NCBI RefSeq assembly: GCF_014897705.1 | Contig: NZ_JABUXV010000014.1 | Coordinates: 1-64,000 of the forward strand | Reading direction: 5' to 3' | DNA: 64,000 nt | Source: Brachybacterium sp. FME24 | GTDB lineage: Bacteria; Actinomycetota; Actinomycetes; Actinomycetales; Dermabacteraceae | Shown here: piece after piece, positions 24,100 to 37,205 of the stretch | Numbering within the stretch: the first letter of the stretch is position 1 | How the letters are laid out: each line of letters opens with the position of its first letter | The notes under the pieces: model-generated | What the model was told of the DNA's origin: nothing | The model's database searches: none | Seen by the model: only the letters and a program-made list of their open reading frames with translations | Translations under genes and position numbers: made by a program

Positions 24100-24657
24100 T
24101 CACTCGTCGGTGAAGGTCATCTTCAATCCGCCCAACAGCGCCGCCACCAGGTTGTAGAGGAAGGCCAGGAGCGTCCCCAGCGCGGTGATGATCACGACGT
24201 TCACCACGGCGACGATGGTGCCGTAGCTGACCATCTTGGAGAAGCCGAAGAACTCCATGAACGGCAGCGGCGTGCCCCCGTTGAGGTCGCGTCCCAACTG
24301 ATCGATCTGGCTCCACAGGCCGATCGCGTCGACCAGGTTCCACATCAGGACCACAGCGACCACGGTCGCGATGCCCACCGCGATGGCCACCAGGAACGAC
24401 AGCTTCATCACCGAGAACGGGTCCAGTCGGGCCAGCGTCAGACGCACCCGACGTGGGCCGCGCTTCTCGGCGTCAGCGGGGTTCGCGGAGGTCGTCATCT
24501 TCTTCGGGCTGCGGCTCGCACCCCTGGCCGCGGACCCCTTGCCGGCGCCGATGGTCTGCTCCGAGGACGACGTGTCCTCCTCGAAGGAGGGGAGCTTGCT
24601 GGTCGCCTCCGGAGACGGGGAGGTGCTGGCGGCAGTCCTCGCGTCACTCGTGCTCAC
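24100..24657 (-). CDS. DUF3566 transmembrane protein
   Basis: A 185-residue protein with a polar, Ser/Thr-rich N-terminus (1-70), the DUF3566 signature RRVRLTLARLDPFSVMKLSFL, then two membrane helices (about 83-108 and 145-175). It is conserved directly after gyrA in actinobacteria; function unknown. The GTG at 24657 lies 3 bp after the gyrA stop, so it is the last gene of the gyrase transcript. Confidence 0.9.
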   Translation of the reverse strand: MSTSDARTAASTSPSPEATSKLPSFEEDTSSSEQTIGAGKGSAARGASRSPKKMTTSANPADAEKRGPRRVRLTLARLDPFSVMKLSFLVAIAVGIATVVAVVLMWNLVDAIGLWSQIDQLGRDLNGGTPLPFMEFFGFSKMVSYGTIVAVVNVVIITALGTLLAFLYNLVAALLGGLKMTFTDE

Positions 24658-24660
24658 GGA

Positions 24661-27498
24661 TCACTCCTCGGTCTGGTCGTCATCGCCGGTCGGCAACTGC
24701 TCGGATGATTCAGAGCCTAGATCATCGGAGACCGGCGAACCCTGCTCAGACTCCCCGTCGGCGTCGATCTCCACAGCATCCGCGCCTTCGGTCGTGCCCT
24801 CGCCCGTCTCGGGATCGGCCAGAGCCGGTGCCTCGACGCTGTTCGCGCCGTCCACACCGTTCTCCTCCTCGTCGTCCACGTCGAGCTCGGACTCAGGGCT
24901 GGTGGTGACCAGCAGGATGCGATCGCCCTTGTCGGGCTTGGCGAACACGACACCCATCGTGGTGCGGCCCTTCGACGGCACCTCGGCGACGCGGGAGCGG
25001 ACCACACGGCCCTTCTCCATGACCACGAGCAGCTCGTCGGTCTCCTCCACGGCGGCGGCGCCGACGAGGTGCCCGCGATCATCGGGCAGCTTCGCGACCC
25101 GGATGCCCAGGCCGCCGCGACCCTGCACGCGGTACTCCTCGATGCCGGTGCGCTTGGCGTAGCCGCCGTCGGTCACGGTGACCACGAACTGCTCGGGGTT
25201 GACCACGTCCATGGCCAGCAGCTCGTCGTCGTGACGGAACTTCATCCCGGTCACACCACTGGTCGCACGGCCCGTCGGCCGCAGCACGTCGTCAGCCGCC
25301 GGGAACCGCACGGACTGGCCGTTGCGGGAGACCAGCAGCAGGTTGTCGTCGGCGTCCACGGAGCGCGCTGCGATCACCCGATCCGGCTCGGGGCCGTCGG
25401 GGCCGTCGATGTCGCGCAGATTGATCGCGATGATGCCGCCGGTGCGGTTGGAGTCGAAGGCCGTCATCGGGGTCTTCTTCACCAGCCCGGACCGGGTGGC
25501 GAGAACGAGGTACTGGGCGTCCTCGTAGGTGTTGATCGCCAGCACCGAGGCGATGTGCTCGTCCGGCTGGAACGCCATCAGGTTCGCGACGTGCTGACCC
25601 TTGGCGTCCCGCGGTGCCTCCGGCAGCTCATAGCCCTTGGCGCGATAGACGCGGCCCTGGTTGGTGAAGAACAACAGCCACCGATGCGTGGTGGTGGTGA
25701 AGAAGTGCTGCACCACGTCGTCCGCGCGCAGCGAGGCTCCGCGCACACCCTTTCCGCCGCGCTTCTGGGCGCGGTACTGGTCGGCGCGGGTGCGCTTGAC
25801 GTAACCACCACGGGTGATGGTGACGACCACGTCCTCCTCCGGGATGAGGTCCTCCATCGACATGTCGCCGCCGAAGGGAAGGATCTGCGTGCGGCGGTCG
25901 TCGCCGTACTTGTCGACGATCTCCTGCAGCTCCTCGGAGACGATCTCGCGCTGACGCACCGGGGAGGCCAGGATCGCCGTGTACTCCTCGATGAGTGTCT
26001 GCAGGCGGTCGTGCTCCTCGGTGATCTTCTGCCGTTCCAGGGCGGCCAGGCGACGCAGCTGCATCGCCAGGATCGCATTGGCCTGGACCTCGTCGATCTC
26101 CAGCAGCTCCATCAGGCCGGTGCGTGCACGGTCGGCGTCCGGGGAGCGGCGGATCAGCGCGATGACCTCGTCGAGCGCGTCCAGCGCCTTGAGGTAGCCG
26201 CGGTAGATGTGGATCTGCTCCTCGGCCTTGCGCAGGCGGAACGTCGTGCGGCGCACGATGACGTCGATCTGGTGCTTCGTCCACTCGCGCACGAAGGAGT
26301 CGATCGACAGGGTGCGGGGCACCCCGTTGGCGAGCGCCAGCATGTTCGCGGAGAAGTTCTCCTGCAGCTGGGTGTGCTTGTAGAGGTTGTTCAGCACCAC
26401 CTTGGCCACGGCGTCACGCTTGAGCGTGATGACCAGTCGCTGCCCGGTGCGGCCCGAGGTCTCGTCGGTGATGTCGGCGATGCCCTGGATCTTGCCGAGC
26501 TTGACCATATCGGCGATCTTGCGTGCCAGGTTGTCAGGGTTGACCTGGTACGGGAGCTCGGTGACCACGAGGGACATGCGCCCGTTGATCTCCTCGGTGG
26601 AGACCACGGCGCGCTGGGAGATGGACCCGCGGCCGGTGCGGTACGCCTCTTCGATGCCCGTGGTGCCGGCGATGGTGGCACCGCTGGGGAAGTCGGGGCC
26701 CTTGATGAATCGCAGGCAGGCCTCGAGCAGCTCGGGCTTGGTGGCCTCGTGATTCGTCAGGAGCCACTGGACGGCGTCGGCGACCTCGCGCAGGTTGTGC
26801 GGAGGAATATTGGTGGCCATACCGACCGCGATGCCGGAGGAGCCGTTGACCAGCAGGTTCGGGAAGCGCGCGGGAAGAACCACGGGCTCATCAGCGGTGT
26901 TGTCGTAGTTGCCCTGCATATCGACCGTCTCCTGGTCGATATCGCGCACGAGCTCGAGCGCCAACGGAGCCATCTTGCACTCGGTGTATCGAGGAGCGGC
27001 CGCACCATCGTCGCCGGCGGAGCCGAAGTTTCCTTGGCCCAGGATCAGCGGATAGCGCATCGACCACGGCTGCACGAGACGCACCATGGCGTCGTAGATG
27101 GCGCTGTCTCCGTGGGGGTGATAGTTGCCCATCACCTCGCCGACGACCTTGGCGCACTTCGAGAACGCACGGTCGGGGCGGTAGCCGCCGTCGAACATCG
27201 CGTAGACGATGCGGCGGTGGACCGGCTTGAGGCCGTCGCGCACGTCCGGCAGGGCTCGGGAGACGATCACGCTCATCGCGTAGTCGAGGTAGGAGCGCTG
27301 CATCTCATGGTTCAGGTCCACCTGGGTGATGCGGTCGATCTCGTGCTCGTCGAGCGGGTCGACGAGGGTCACGGTGCGGTCCGCTGCCTCGGTGGTGGAG
27401 ACCTCATGGGCGCCTTCGGGGGTGGCCTGACCGGCCATCCCGGCGGGCAGCTCCGGGGTCTCGTCGGGGTTCGTGGGGTCCTGCGGGGTGTCGCTCAT
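24661..27498 (-). CDS. gyrA: DNA gyrase subunit A
   Basis: A 945-residue type II topoisomerase subunit that breaks and rejoins DNA. It has the catalytic Tyr171 in APRYTE. The quinolone-determining region reads [12 protein letters not shown] with Ser132 and Asp136, the sensitive-type residues. Six C-terminal beta-pinwheel blades follow. Unusual parts are a 50-residue N-terminal extension and an acidic C-terminal tail of about 80 residues ([13 protein letters not shown]...). It lies downstream of gyrB with a 90-bp gap. Confidence 0.98.
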   Translation of the reverse strand: MSDTPQDPTNPDETPELPAGMAGQATPEGAHEVSTTEAADRTVTLVDPLDEHEIDRITQVDLNHEMQRSYLDYAMSVIVSRALPDVRDGLKPVHRRIVYAMFDGGYRPDRAFSKCAKVVGEVMGNYHPHGDSAIYDAMVRLVQPWSMRYPLILGQGNFGSAGDDGAAAPRYTECKMAPLALELVRDIDQETVDMQGNYDNTADEPVVLPARFPNLLVNGSSGIAVGMATNIPPHNLREVADAVQWLLTNHEATKPELLEACLRFIKGPDFPSGATIAGTTGIEEAYRTGRGSISQRAVVSTEEINGRMSLVVTELPYQVNPDNLARKIADMVKLGKIQGIADITDETSGRTGQRLVITLKRDAVAKVVLNNLYKHTQLQENFSANMLALANGVPRTLSIDSFVREWTKHQIDVIVRRTTFRLRKAEEQIHIYRGYLKALDALDEVIALIRRSPDADRARTGLMELLEIDEVQANAILAMQLRRLAALERQKITEEHDRLQTLIEEYTAILASPVRQREIVSEELQEIVDKYGDDRRTQILPFGGDMSMEDLIPEEDVVVTITRGGYVKRTRADQYRAQKRGGKGVRGASLRADDVVQHFFTTTTHRWLLFFTNQGRVYRAKGYELPEAPRDAKGQHVANLMAFQPDEHIASVLAINTYEDAQYLVLATRSGLVKKTPMTAFDSNRTGGIIAINLRDIDGPDGPEPDRVIAARSVDADDNLLLVSRNGQSVRFPAADDVLRPTGRATSGVTGMKFRHDDELLAMDVVNPEQFVVTVTDGGYAKRTGIEEYRVQGRGGLGIRVAKLPDDRGHLVGAAAVEETDELLVVMEKGRVVRSRVAEVPSKGRTTMGVVFAKPDKGDRILLVTTSPESELDVDDEEENGVDGANSVEAPALADPETGEGTTEGADAVEIDADGESEQGSPVSDDLGSESSEQLPTGDDDQTEE

Positions 27499-27588
27499 GG
27501 CGTCGAAGGCCTTTCGGGTGGGGCCGATGGTCGTGGGCGCTCCCGGGGGCGCTCGGGCTCTGGCCCTGCGTCGCCCCGGGGGCCGGTC

Positions 27589-30146
<2,558 letters not shown>

Positions 30147-30647
30147 TCAACGACGGGGAGGCCCGGATTCGTCCACCGCGCCGAGGCCTGCCAACACCTC
30201 GACGGTGGCCAGCGCTGCCGAGGCGGCCTCGTACCCCTTGTCCTCCCGGGAGCCGGGAAGGCCCGCGCGGTCGAGCGCCTGCTCATCATCATCGCAGGTG
30301 AGGAGACCGAATCCTACCGGCACGCCGTGGTCCAGGGAGACTCGTCCGAGGCCGTCGGTCGCGGCTGCGCACACGTACTCGAAGTGGGGAGTGCCCCCGC
30401 GGATCACGACCCCGAGGGCGACGACCGCGTCGTGGTCGCGGGCAAGACGGTCGGCGAGGACCGGCAGTTCGAAGGATCCGGGCGCTCTCACCACGGTGGG
30501 CTCGAGGATCCCGGCCTCGGTGCAGGCGCGCCGGGCACCCGCGAGCAGGCCGTCCATCACCTGCTCGTGCCAGGAGGCGGCGACGATCGCGATCCGGGTG
30601 TCCGGCTGCGGGGTGATCTGCGAGGTGGGGCTTCCGTGTCCGCTCAT
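30147..30647 (-). CDS. ribH: 6,7-dimethyl-8-ribityllumazine synthase
   Basis: A 166-residue lumazine synthase that condenses ribitylaminouracil with dihydroxybutanone phosphate. Conserved parts are [22 protein letters not shown] (substrate loop and His) and PVGFGLLT. The ATG overlaps the ribBA stop (ATGA). Last gene of the ribD-ribE-ribBA-ribH operon; family members assemble as pentamers or icosahedral shells. Confidence 0.96.
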   Translation of the reverse strand: MSGHGSPTSQITPQPDTRIAIVAASWHEQVMDGLLAGARRACTEAGILEPTVVRAPGSFELPVLADRLARDHDAVVALGVVIRGGTPHFEYVCAAATDGLGRVSLDHGVPVGFGLLTCDDDEQALDRAGLPGSREDKGYEAASAALATVEVLAGLGAVDESGPPRR

Positions 30648-31930
30648 GAGGGATCTCCATTCGGTGCGGGGGTCAGGGTTGCGGGCAGGCCGACGAGGTG
30701 GTGGCCCAGTCGGTCGCGCTTGGTGGTGAGGTAGGAGAGGTTCTCCGGGGTGACGTGCGTGCTGAGCTGCACGACCCCGGAGACCTCGACCCCTCCGGCG
30801 CGCAGGGCGTCGGCCTTCGTGGGGTTGTGGGTCAGCAACGAGATGGCCCCGACGCCGAGGTGGTCCAGGATGGGCGGGACGATCGCGAAGGAACGGTCGT
30901 CCACGGGCAGCCCGAGGTCGAGGTTGGCGTCGACGGTGTCGCGGCCCTGCTCCTGGAGGGCGTAGGCCCGCAGCTTCTCCATCAGGCCGATACCGCGCCC
31001 TTCGTGACCTCGCAGGAGGATCAGCAGGCCCCGCTCGGCCGCGTCGATCCTGACCAGGGACTCCTCGAGCTGGGGTCCGCAGTCGCACCGCCGCGAGCCG
31101 AAGACGTCCCCGGTCACGCATTCGGAGTGCACGCGGGTGAGCACGGGCTCAGGCGTGCTGAGGTCCCCGCGCATCAGGACCAGGTGCTCCGCATTCCCCT
31201 CTCGGACGGCGAACGCGCGGAAGATGCCGTGCGTCGTGGGCAGGGAGACCGGGTCGGTGACCTCGAGGCCCCTGTGTCCCGTTCGTCCTGCCTCGTCCTG
31301 CGGGGGCGCCTCCTCCGTGGCCCGACGGTGCTCGGCGAGGTCCTCGATGGAGACCATCACCAGGCCGTGCTCGTCGGCGAAATCGCGCAGGGCCGGGCCG
31401 CGCATCATGGTGCCGTCGTCGTGGATCAGCTCGACGATCATCCCCACCTCGGGCAGGCCTGCGAGGCGGGTGAGGTCCACGGCGGCCTCGGTGTGGCCGC
31501 GGCGTTCGAGCACACCCCCGGGGCGGGCGCGCAGGGGAAGCACGTGCCCGGGGCGGATCAGGTCGCGCGGGCCGGTCTGCGCGGAGGCGAGGACCTGCAG
31601 GGTGCGGGCACGGTCAGCGGCGCTGATTCCCGTGGTCACGCCGTCGCTCGCGTCGACGCTGACCGTGTACGCGGTGCGCAGCGGGTCTGCGTTGTCTCGC
31701 ACCATGAGCGGCAGCTGGAGGGCGTCGGCCCGGGCCGGGCCCAGGGGTGCGCAGAGCAGTCCGCTGGAGTACCGCACCGCGAAGGCGAGCAGCTCGGGGG
31801 TCGCGGCGGAGGCGGCGAGGATCAGGTCCCCCTCGTTCTCACGGTCCTCGTCGTCCACGACCACGACCGGGCGGCCGGCGGCGATCGCGGTGATCGCCTC
31901 CGGGATGCTCTCCAGGCGCAGCGCGCTCAT
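30644..31930 (-). CDS. ribBA: Bifunctional DHBP synthase / GTP cyclohydrolase II
   Basis: A 428-residue fusion. The N-terminal RibB domain (residues 1-205) has [12 protein letters not shown] and the RPGHVLPL-type loop and makes dihydroxybutanone phosphate from ribulose phosphate. The C-terminal RibA domain (about 215-410) has the Zn ligands in [16 protein letters not shown] and the catalytic [10 protein letters not shown], opening GTP. Both domains look complete. The start overlaps the ribE stop by four bases. The residues linking the domains ([14 protein letters not shown]) are longer than usual. Confidence 0.96.
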   Translation of the reverse strand: MSALRLESIPEAITAIAAGRPVVVVDDEDRENEGDLILAASAATPELLAFAVRYSSGLLCAPLGPARADALQLPLMVRDNADPLRTAYTVSVDASDGVTTGISAADRARTLQVLASAQTGPRDLIRPGHVLPLRARPGGVLERRGHTEAAVDLTRLAGLPEVGMIVELIHDDGTMMRGPALRDFADEHGLVMVSIEDLAEHRRATEEAPPQDEAGRTGHRGLEVTDPVSLPTTHGIFRAFAVREGNAEHLVLMRGDLSTPEPVLTRVHSECVTGDVFGSRRCDCGPQLEESLVRIDAAERGLLILLRGHEGRGIGLMEKLRAYALQEQGRDTVDANLDLGLPVDDRSFAIVPPILDHLGVGAISLLTHNPTKADALRAGGVEVSGVVQLSTHVTPENLSYLTTKRDRLGHHLVGLPATLTPAPNGDPS

Positions 31931-32559
31931 CGCCGGGCCTCCGTCCCGGGCACGAGGCCAGCAGTCAGCTTCTCCACGTATTTGGCCAGCACGTCCACTT
32001 CGAGGTTCACACGGTCACCGACGCCGCGCCGGCCCAGCGTGGTGCGGGCGAGGGTCTCGGGGATGAGGCCGATGGTGGCGACGTCGCCGTCGAGGGCCGC
32101 GACGGTCAGGCTCACGCCGTCCACGGCGAGTGAACCCTTGTCGACGACATAGCGTGCCAATCCTCGTGGGTCGTCGCCGCTGGCGGGAAGGGCGATGCTC
32201 AGCAGGGTCGCTCCCTCGCTCTCCTCCCGGCCGACGATCTCGCCGACGCCGTCGACGTGGCCCTGCACGATGTGCCCGTCCAGGCGGCCGTCAACCCGCA
32301 CGCAGCGTTCGAGGTTCACGCGGTCGCCGGCGGCCAGATCGCCGAGGCTGGTGGCGGCGAGGGTGGTGGTGATGACGTCGGCGCTCCAGATCTCGCCCTC
32401 ATGGGTGGTGACGGTGAGGCAGCAGCCGTTGACGGCGATGGAGTCGCCGAGGGCGATGCCGTCCAGGACGTGCGGGGAGCGGATGTGCACGTGGGCGCGG
32501 TCGCCCGAGAGGTCTATCGTCTCGACGGTGCCGAGCTCTTCGATGATGCCGGTGAACAT
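31927..32559 (-). CDS. ribE: Riboflavin synthase alpha subunit
   Basis: A 210-residue protein with two lumazine-binding barrels. The N-terminus MFTGIIEELGTV is diagnostic, GDSIAVNGCCLTV and DKGSLAVDGVSLTV are the paired repeat motifs. It dismutates two lumazines into riboflavin. Positioned between ribD and ribBA, with overlapping or near-overlapping ends. Confidence 0.97.
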   Translation of the reverse strand: MFTGIIEELGTVETIDLSGDRAHVHIRSPHVLDGIALGDSIAVNGCCLTVTTHEGEIWSADVITTTLAATSLGDLAAGDRVNLERCVRVDGRLDGHIVQGHVDGVGEIVGREESEGATLLSIALPASGDDPRGLARYVVDKGSLAVDGVSLTVAALDGDVATIGLIPETLARTTLGRRGVGDRVNLEVDVLAKYVEKLTAGLVPGTEARR

Positions 32560-32574
32560 GGTGGTCCTTCCAGG

Positions 32575-33609
32575 TCAGGTGGTGCGGGGTCGCAGGGTGA
32601 GGCGGAGGTCGGTACGGCCATCCGGGGAGGTCAGCGGGGTGACGTCGGTCAGGTCGAGGTCGAGGCGGTCGGCGATCGTGGTGATGCCGAGGTCCCCGAT
32701 CCCGCCGCGGCCGCCGCCGAGCAGGGTGGGGGCCAGGTGGACGATGAGCTCGTCGACGAGCTCAGCGCGCAGGAAGACGGCGGCCAGGGTCGGCCCTCCT
32801 TCGAGCAGCACGTGTCGCAGGCCGCGGTCGAACAGCTCTGCCAGGGCGGCCGACGGGTCATGCGTGCGCAGGGGGATCGCCTCGCCGGCGCCCCCCGGCA
32901 GCGGAGGGAAGTGGCCGGTACCCATGACGGCCCGCACCGGCTGGCGGTGGTGGAGGGTGCCGTCGCCGCGGCGGGCGGTGAGCGAGGGGTGATCGGCGCG
33001 GGCGGTGCCGGCGCCGACCAGGACGGTGTCGCAGGTGGTGCGCAGCTGATGGACCTCCTCGCGGGCGGCCTGCCCGGTGATCCACTGGCTGGTGCCGTCG
33101 GCCGCGGCGGCGCGTCCGTCGAGGGTGAGGGCGATCTTGGCGGTGACCAGGGGGCGACCGTGCTGCAGCCCGTGCTCCCAGCCGCGGTTGAGTGCGGCGG
33201 CAGCGGCTGCGAGGTCGACCGGGATGTCGAGCTCGACGTCGATCCCGGCGGCGCGCAGCCGTTCGATGCCACCGGTGGCGATCGGATTCGGGTCGCGGCG
33301 GGCGATGATCACGCGGCCGACGCCGGCGGCGATCAGGGCGTCCGCGCACGGTCCGGTGCGTCCGACGTGGGTGCACGGTTCGAGGGTGACCACGGCGGTC
33401 GCCCCGATCAACGGCGGCGCCGCGCGGTTCAGGGCGTCGGCCTCGGCGTGCGCGGTGCCCGCGCCGCGGTGATGGCCTTCGGCCAGGACGCGACCGTGCG
33501 CGTCCAGGAGCACGCAGCCGACGCGGGGGTTCGGCCCCAGTGGCACGGCGGGATCCGCCGCGATCTCCAGGGCGCGGCGCAGCGCTCTGCGCTCGGCGTC
33601 GTTCAGCAT
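32575..33609 (-). CDS. ribD: Bifunctional pyrimidine deaminase/reductase RibD
   Basis: A 344-residue protein. The N-terminal deaminase (1-140) has the zinc site GTAHAEADAL and PCTHVGRTGPC; the C-terminal reductase (150-340) has KIALTLDGRAAAADGTSQWITG and EGGPTLAAVFL. It carries out the second and third steps of riboflavin synthesis. GAGGAG precedes the ATG at 33609. The FMN riboswitch lies in its 5' leader. Confidence 0.96.
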   Translation of the reverse strand: MLNDAERRALRRALEIAADPAVPLGPNPRVGCVLLDAHGRVLAEGHHRGAGTAHAEADALNRAAPPLIGATAVVTLEPCTHVGRTGPCADALIAAGVGRVIIARRDPNPIATGGIERLRAAGIDVELDIPVDLAAAAAALNRGWEHGLQHGRPLVTAKIALTLDGRAAAADGTSQWITGQAAREEVHQLRTTCDTVLVGAGTARADHPSLTARRGDGTLHHRQPVRAVMGTGHFPPLPGGAGEAIPLRTHDPSAALAELFDRGLRHVLLEGGPTLAAVFLRAELVDELIVHLAPTLLGGGRGGIGDLGITTIADRLDLDLTDVTPLTSPDGRTDLRLTLRPRTT

Positions 33610-33734
33610 GGGCTCTCCTCCGGTCCGCGATGCTCGCGGTCCGGAGAGAGGGAGGGTCACGGAGACGGCGTCACCCGGGATGCCACATAGCGGCGCACGA
33701 AGTGCGCGGCCGAGGGCTGTCCGAGGACGTCGTC

Positions 33735-33860
33735 GCGTGCGCTTCCCATCCGGACTTTAACCGTCGGCCCAGGAGTTCCACCTGGTCAGCCGATGGCCAG
33801 AGGCCATCGGGTCGCGGACTATCACCGCCGGCTCGGAATTTCACCGACCCCAGTGCACGC
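33735..33860 (-). promoter_or_regulatory. FMN riboswitch (RFN element)
   Basis: The minus strand shows the RFN core in order: GGTGAAATTCCGAGCCGGCGG, the GATAGTCCGCGA segment, a variable hairpin (GATGGCC-TCT-GGCCATC), ACCAGGTGGAACTCCTGG and the closing GACGGTTAAAGTCCGGATGGGAAG. It lies about 125 nt before ribD. Binding of FMN would shut off the rib operon. Confidence 0.95.
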
Positions 33861-33970
33861 GAGCTTTCCAGCTCGTCACCGGTCACGCTAGCAGGTGGGG
33901 CGGGCAGTGGGGCGTTCATGACGGCTGATGACATCCACCTCACGATGCGGCGCACCGCTTCGGGATCGAC

Positions 33971-34000
33971 GGGGCCGGGCCGGAGAGCGCGCCCGGCCCC
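33971..34000. terminator. Hairpin downstream of the DUF721 gene
   Basis: GGGGCCGGGC and GCCCGGCCCC are perfect 10-bp arms with a 10-nt loop, 14 bp past the DUF721 stop and before the rib promoter region. It would end the dnaN-recF-DUF721 transcript. No T run is present. Confidence 0.6.
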
Positions 34001-34013
34001 GCAGCACGCCTCG

Positions 34014-34808
34014 CTATCCGTAGGTGTCGCGGGGGCCTCGCCAGGTGACGGTGCGGCGACCCTTCTTCCAGGTGCGCTCAGCCGCGGCGGGACCGGTCAC
34101 GCGCAGTTCCGCGATCACGTGGGACCCGACGTGCTCCTCGATCGCGGTGATGAGCTGCGGGGTGAGCATCCGCAGCTGGGATGCCCAGGCGGAGGAGGAG
34201 GCGCTGACCACGAGCACCCCCTCCTCGAGGGAGACGGGGTGGCAATGGCTGCTGATCCGCTCGCCGACGATGTCCTCCCATTCCTCCAGGACCCGACCGG
34301 CGTTCATGCCGGCGTTCCATCCGAGGTTGCCGAGGACCTTGCGCAGCACGCTCTCGATGCCCTGCGGGTCACGGGGGTCGGGGCGAGATCCGGAGTACCC
34401 GGGGGCGCTCCCGGAGCGGTCTCGCACGTCTCTGGCCTGCGTCTTCGCGGAGATCGGGAACAGTCCGCGATCACGGGCGGCGGCGCGGGAGCGGTTCACG
34501 GTGCGGCGGGCGAGTTCGAAGGGGTCCTTCGGGGTGGGCAGCTCGAGAGGATCGTACTGCTGCTGGGGCTGCTCCGGTCGAACCTGGCGGGGGGCCGGCT
34601 CCCGCTCTCCGGATCGGGCCACGGGTCCGGGCGCAGGCGCGGAGGCGGGGACGCCGTCTCCGCCGGCGGCGCCCTCCGGCGGGGAGCCGTCGGCCCGACC
34701 GTTCCAGGTCGAGAGGCCGTAGGGGTTCGCGAGCTGTCCGCCGCCCGGGCCTCTCCCCGGCCCCTGCCCCTCGGGACGGGGGTCCCTTCCGGAGCGCGGC
34801 GTCCTCAC
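34014..34808 (-). CDS. DUF721 (DciA-like) protein
   Basis: A 264-residue protein. The first 130 residues are Pro/Gly/Arg-rich and probably disordered; the DUF721 domain is at about 147-240 (SVLRKVLGNLGWNAG...WEDIVGERISSHCHPVSLEEGVLVVSA). DUF721 is the DciA family, a helicase loader or operator in bacteria lacking DnaC; in actinobacteria this gene follows recF. The GTG start overlaps the recF stop (GTGA). Confidence 0.88.
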   Translation of the reverse strand: MRTPRSGRDPRPEGQGPGRGPGGGQLANPYGLSTWNGRADGSPPEGAAGGDGVPASAPAPGPVARSGEREPAPRQVRPEQPQQQYDPLELPTPKDPFELARRTVNRSRAAARDRGLFPISAKTQARDVRDRSGSAPGYSGSRPDPRDPQGIESVLRKVLGNLGWNAGMNAGRVLEEWEDIVGERISSHCHPVSLEEGVLVVSASSSAWASQLRMLTPQLITAIEEHVGSHVIAELRVTGPAAAERTWKKGRRTVTWRGPRDTYG

Positions 34809-36061
34809 CAGCTACTGCTCTCACGAGGGACCGCGTTGCCGAGACTCACATCGACCACGTGCATCTCTCCGTCGAGGGAGTCGGGGATGTCGGTGTCGTT
34901 GGCGGTGGTGATGAGCACCTGCGAGGCATTGGTGACGATGCGTCCCAGTCGCTCGCGGCGGTGCACATCCAGTTCGCTGAACACGTCGTCGAGCAGAAGG
35001 ATCGGCTCGCCATCGCCGAGGTCCCCCTCCTCCAGTCGCAGCAGGTCGTAGGACGCCAGGCGCAGGGCGAGCGCGAGGGACCAGGACTCCCCGTGGCTCG
35101 CATACCCCTTGGCCGGGAAGTCGTGCAAGCGGATCTCGAGGTCATCGCGGTGCGGACCGGTGAGGGTCACGCCGCGATCGATCTCCTCGTCGTGCCGGTC
35201 CGCCAGCATCGCCAGCAGCACGTCATGGATCTCGCGGGTGGTGGGCAGGTCTCCAGGAGTCGCGCCGAGTTCGTCGAGCACTCCCGATCGATAGGCGACG
35301 TCGGCCGGAGAGTCGAGGTTCCCGCGCTGGTCAGGGGGGAGATCCAGGGATTCCTCGGCGCCCTCGTCGGTCGCGACCCGCAGGTACGAATAGCCCAGAT
35401 GCGGGCGCAGCCGGTTGACCAGGTGCAGGCGGGCGCGCAGCAGCTCGGCGCCGAATCGGGCGAGCTGCTGGTCCCACACGCCGAGGGTGGAGGCGGCTGA
35501 GTCCGCCGGATCCAGTCCGCCGACGCTGCGTCCGCTGCCCCCACGGCGCATGGATCGCATCTGCTTGAGGAGGTTGCTGCGCTGCTTGAGCACGCGATCG
35601 TAGTCAGCTTTGACGGCGGCGTAGCGGGGGGCGATCTCGAACAGCAGCTCGTCCAGGAAGCGGCGTCGTCCCTCGGGATCCGCCTTCACCAGGCCCAGGT
35701 CCTCAGGGGCGAAGAGGACGGCCCGCACCTCTCCGAGCAGATCACGCAGGCGGGCGACGTTCTGCCCCTGCACCCGGGCACGGTTGGACTTGCCCGGCGT
35801 GATCTCGAGGTCGACCTGCAGGGGGCGGCCAGCGCGCAGGAAGCTCGCGCGGATGATCGCGGTCGGCTCGCCGCGCAGCACGAGGGCGGCGTCGTGGGGC
35901 ACACGATGGCTGGACAGGGTCGCGAGATACCAGATGGCCTCGACGATGTTGGTCTTGCCCTGTCCGTTCTTGCCGACCATCACCGTGATGCCCGGCTGCA
36001 CCGGCAGGGTGAGTCGCGAGTACGAGCGGTAGTCGGTGAGATCGAGGGCGGTCAGCTGCAC
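34805..36061 (-). CDS. recF: DNA replication and repair protein RecF
   Basis: A 418-residue SMC-like ATPase that acts at gaps during recombination repair. Walker A is GKNGQGKT at about residues 30-37, the signature is ASHGESWSLALALRLA, and Walker B is PILLLDDVFSELD. Its start lies 19 bp after the dnaN stop. Confidence 0.97.
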   Translation of the reverse strand: MQLTALDLTDYRSYSRLTLPVQPGITVMVGKNGQGKTNIVEAIWYLATLSSHRVPHDAALVLRGEPTAIIRASFLRAGRPLQVDLEITPGKSNRARVQGQNVARLRDLLGEVRAVLFAPEDLGLVKADPEGRRRFLDELLFEIAPRYAAVKADYDRVLKQRSNLLKQMRSMRRGGSGRSVGGLDPADSAASTLGVWDQQLARFGAELLRARLHLVNRLRPHLGYSYLRVATDEGAEESLDLPPDQRGNLDSPADVAYRSGVLDELGATPGDLPTTREIHDVLLAMLADRHDEEIDRGVTLTGPHRDDLEIRLHDFPAKGYASHGESWSLALALRLASYDLLRLEEGDLGDGEPILLLDDVFSELDVHRRERLGRIVTNASQVLITTANDTDIPDSLDGEMHVVDVSLGNAVPRESSSW

Positions 36062-36080
36062 GGAGGGAGCACTCCCTCCC

Positions 36081-37205
36081 TCAGATCCGCATCGGCATGA
36101 TCAGGTACCTGTAGGAGGTGTCCGGGGCTCCTTCGAGGGAGTCCTGGCCACTCATGACCGACGGCTTGATGGAGTCGGTGAAGGTCAGTCGCGCGAACTC
36201 TGCGCCGAGGGCCCCGAGGCCGTCGAGCAGGAATCCGGAGTTGAATCCGACGACCAGGTCCTCACCGGTCAGATGAGCCTCGAGGACCTCGCTGGCCTGG
36301 GCGTCATCTCCAGCGCCGGCCTCGAGGGCGACCTGGCCCTCGGTGAAGGACAGCCGCACCGGAGTGTTGCGCTCGGCGACCAGGGAGACGCGCTTGACGG
36401 CGTCTATGAGGGCGCCGGTGGAGACGACCGCGGTGATCGCGACGGACTCGGGGAAGAGCCGACGCACGGGCGGGTACTCGCCGTCGACCAGGGTCGAGGT
36501 GGTGCGGCGACCGCCGGCCTCGAAGCCGATGAGATTCGCGGAGGAGTCCTCGGCCAGGGCGATGTCGACGCTGCCTCCGGTCGACAGGGAGCGCGCCACC
36601 TCATGGAGGGTGCGACCACGCACCAGGGCGGTCTGCTCGGTGCCGGGGGTCGACGGGTTCCAGGTCAGCTCGCGCAGCGCCAGGCGGTAGCGGTCGGTGG
36701 CCATGAGGGTCATGGTCTCGCCGGAGATCTCGACCTTCACACCGGTCAGCAGCGGGAGTGTGTCGTCCTTGGAGGCGGCGACGGTGACCTGGCCGATGGC
36801 CTCGGCGAACACGTCGGCCGCGACCGAACCGGCGACCGGGGGCATGCTCGGCAGCTGCGGGTACTCCTCGACGGGGAGGGTGGCCAGGGCGAAGCGGGCG
36901 GATCCGCACCGGACCTGGAGCTTGGTGCCCTCCAGGGCGATGGAGACGTCCTTGTTGGGCAGGGCTCGGACGATGTCGGAGAGCATGCGGCCCTGAACGA
37001 GGACCTCGCCCGGCTGCTCGATCTCGGCGTCGAGCCGGATCTGGGCGCTGACCTCGTAGTCGAATGTCGACAGCTGCAGTTCGCCGCTGGCGTCGGCCAC
37101 GATCCGAACGCCCTGCAGGATCGGCATCGCCGGTCGCACGGGGAGGGTTCGGGTGGCCCAGGAGACGGCGTCGCCGAGGACGCCGCGGTCGAGGTGGAAC
37201 TTCAC
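36081..37205 (-). CDS. dnaN: DNA polymerase III sliding clamp (beta subunit)
   Basis: A 374-residue clamp. The N-terminus MKFHLDRGVLGDAVSWATRTLPVRP is typical; three repeated clamp domains follow and it ends YLIMPMRI. The GTG at 37205 is selected because AAGGAG lies eight bases upstream and matches the family start; the longer frame runs through the dnaA-dnaN gap. Forms a dimeric ring that tethers polymerase. Confidence 0.97.
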   Translation of the reverse strand: MKFHLDRGVLGDAVSWATRTLPVRPAMPILQGVRIVADASGELQLSTFDYEVSAQIRLDAEIEQPGEVLVQGRMLSDIVRALPNKDVSIALEGTKLQVRCGSARFALATLPVEEYPQLPSMPPVAGSVAADVFAEAIGQVTVAASKDDTLPLLTGVKVEISGETMTLMATDRYRLALRELTWNPSTPGTEQTALVRGRTLHEVARSLSTGGSVDIALAEDSSANLIGFEAGGRRTTSTLVDGEYPPVRRLFPESVAITAVVSTGALIDAVKRVSLVAERNTPVRLSFTEGQVALEAGAGDDAQASEVLEAHLTGEDLVVGFNSGFLLDGLGALGAEFARLTFTDSIKPSVMSGQDSLEGAPDTSYRYLIMPMRI

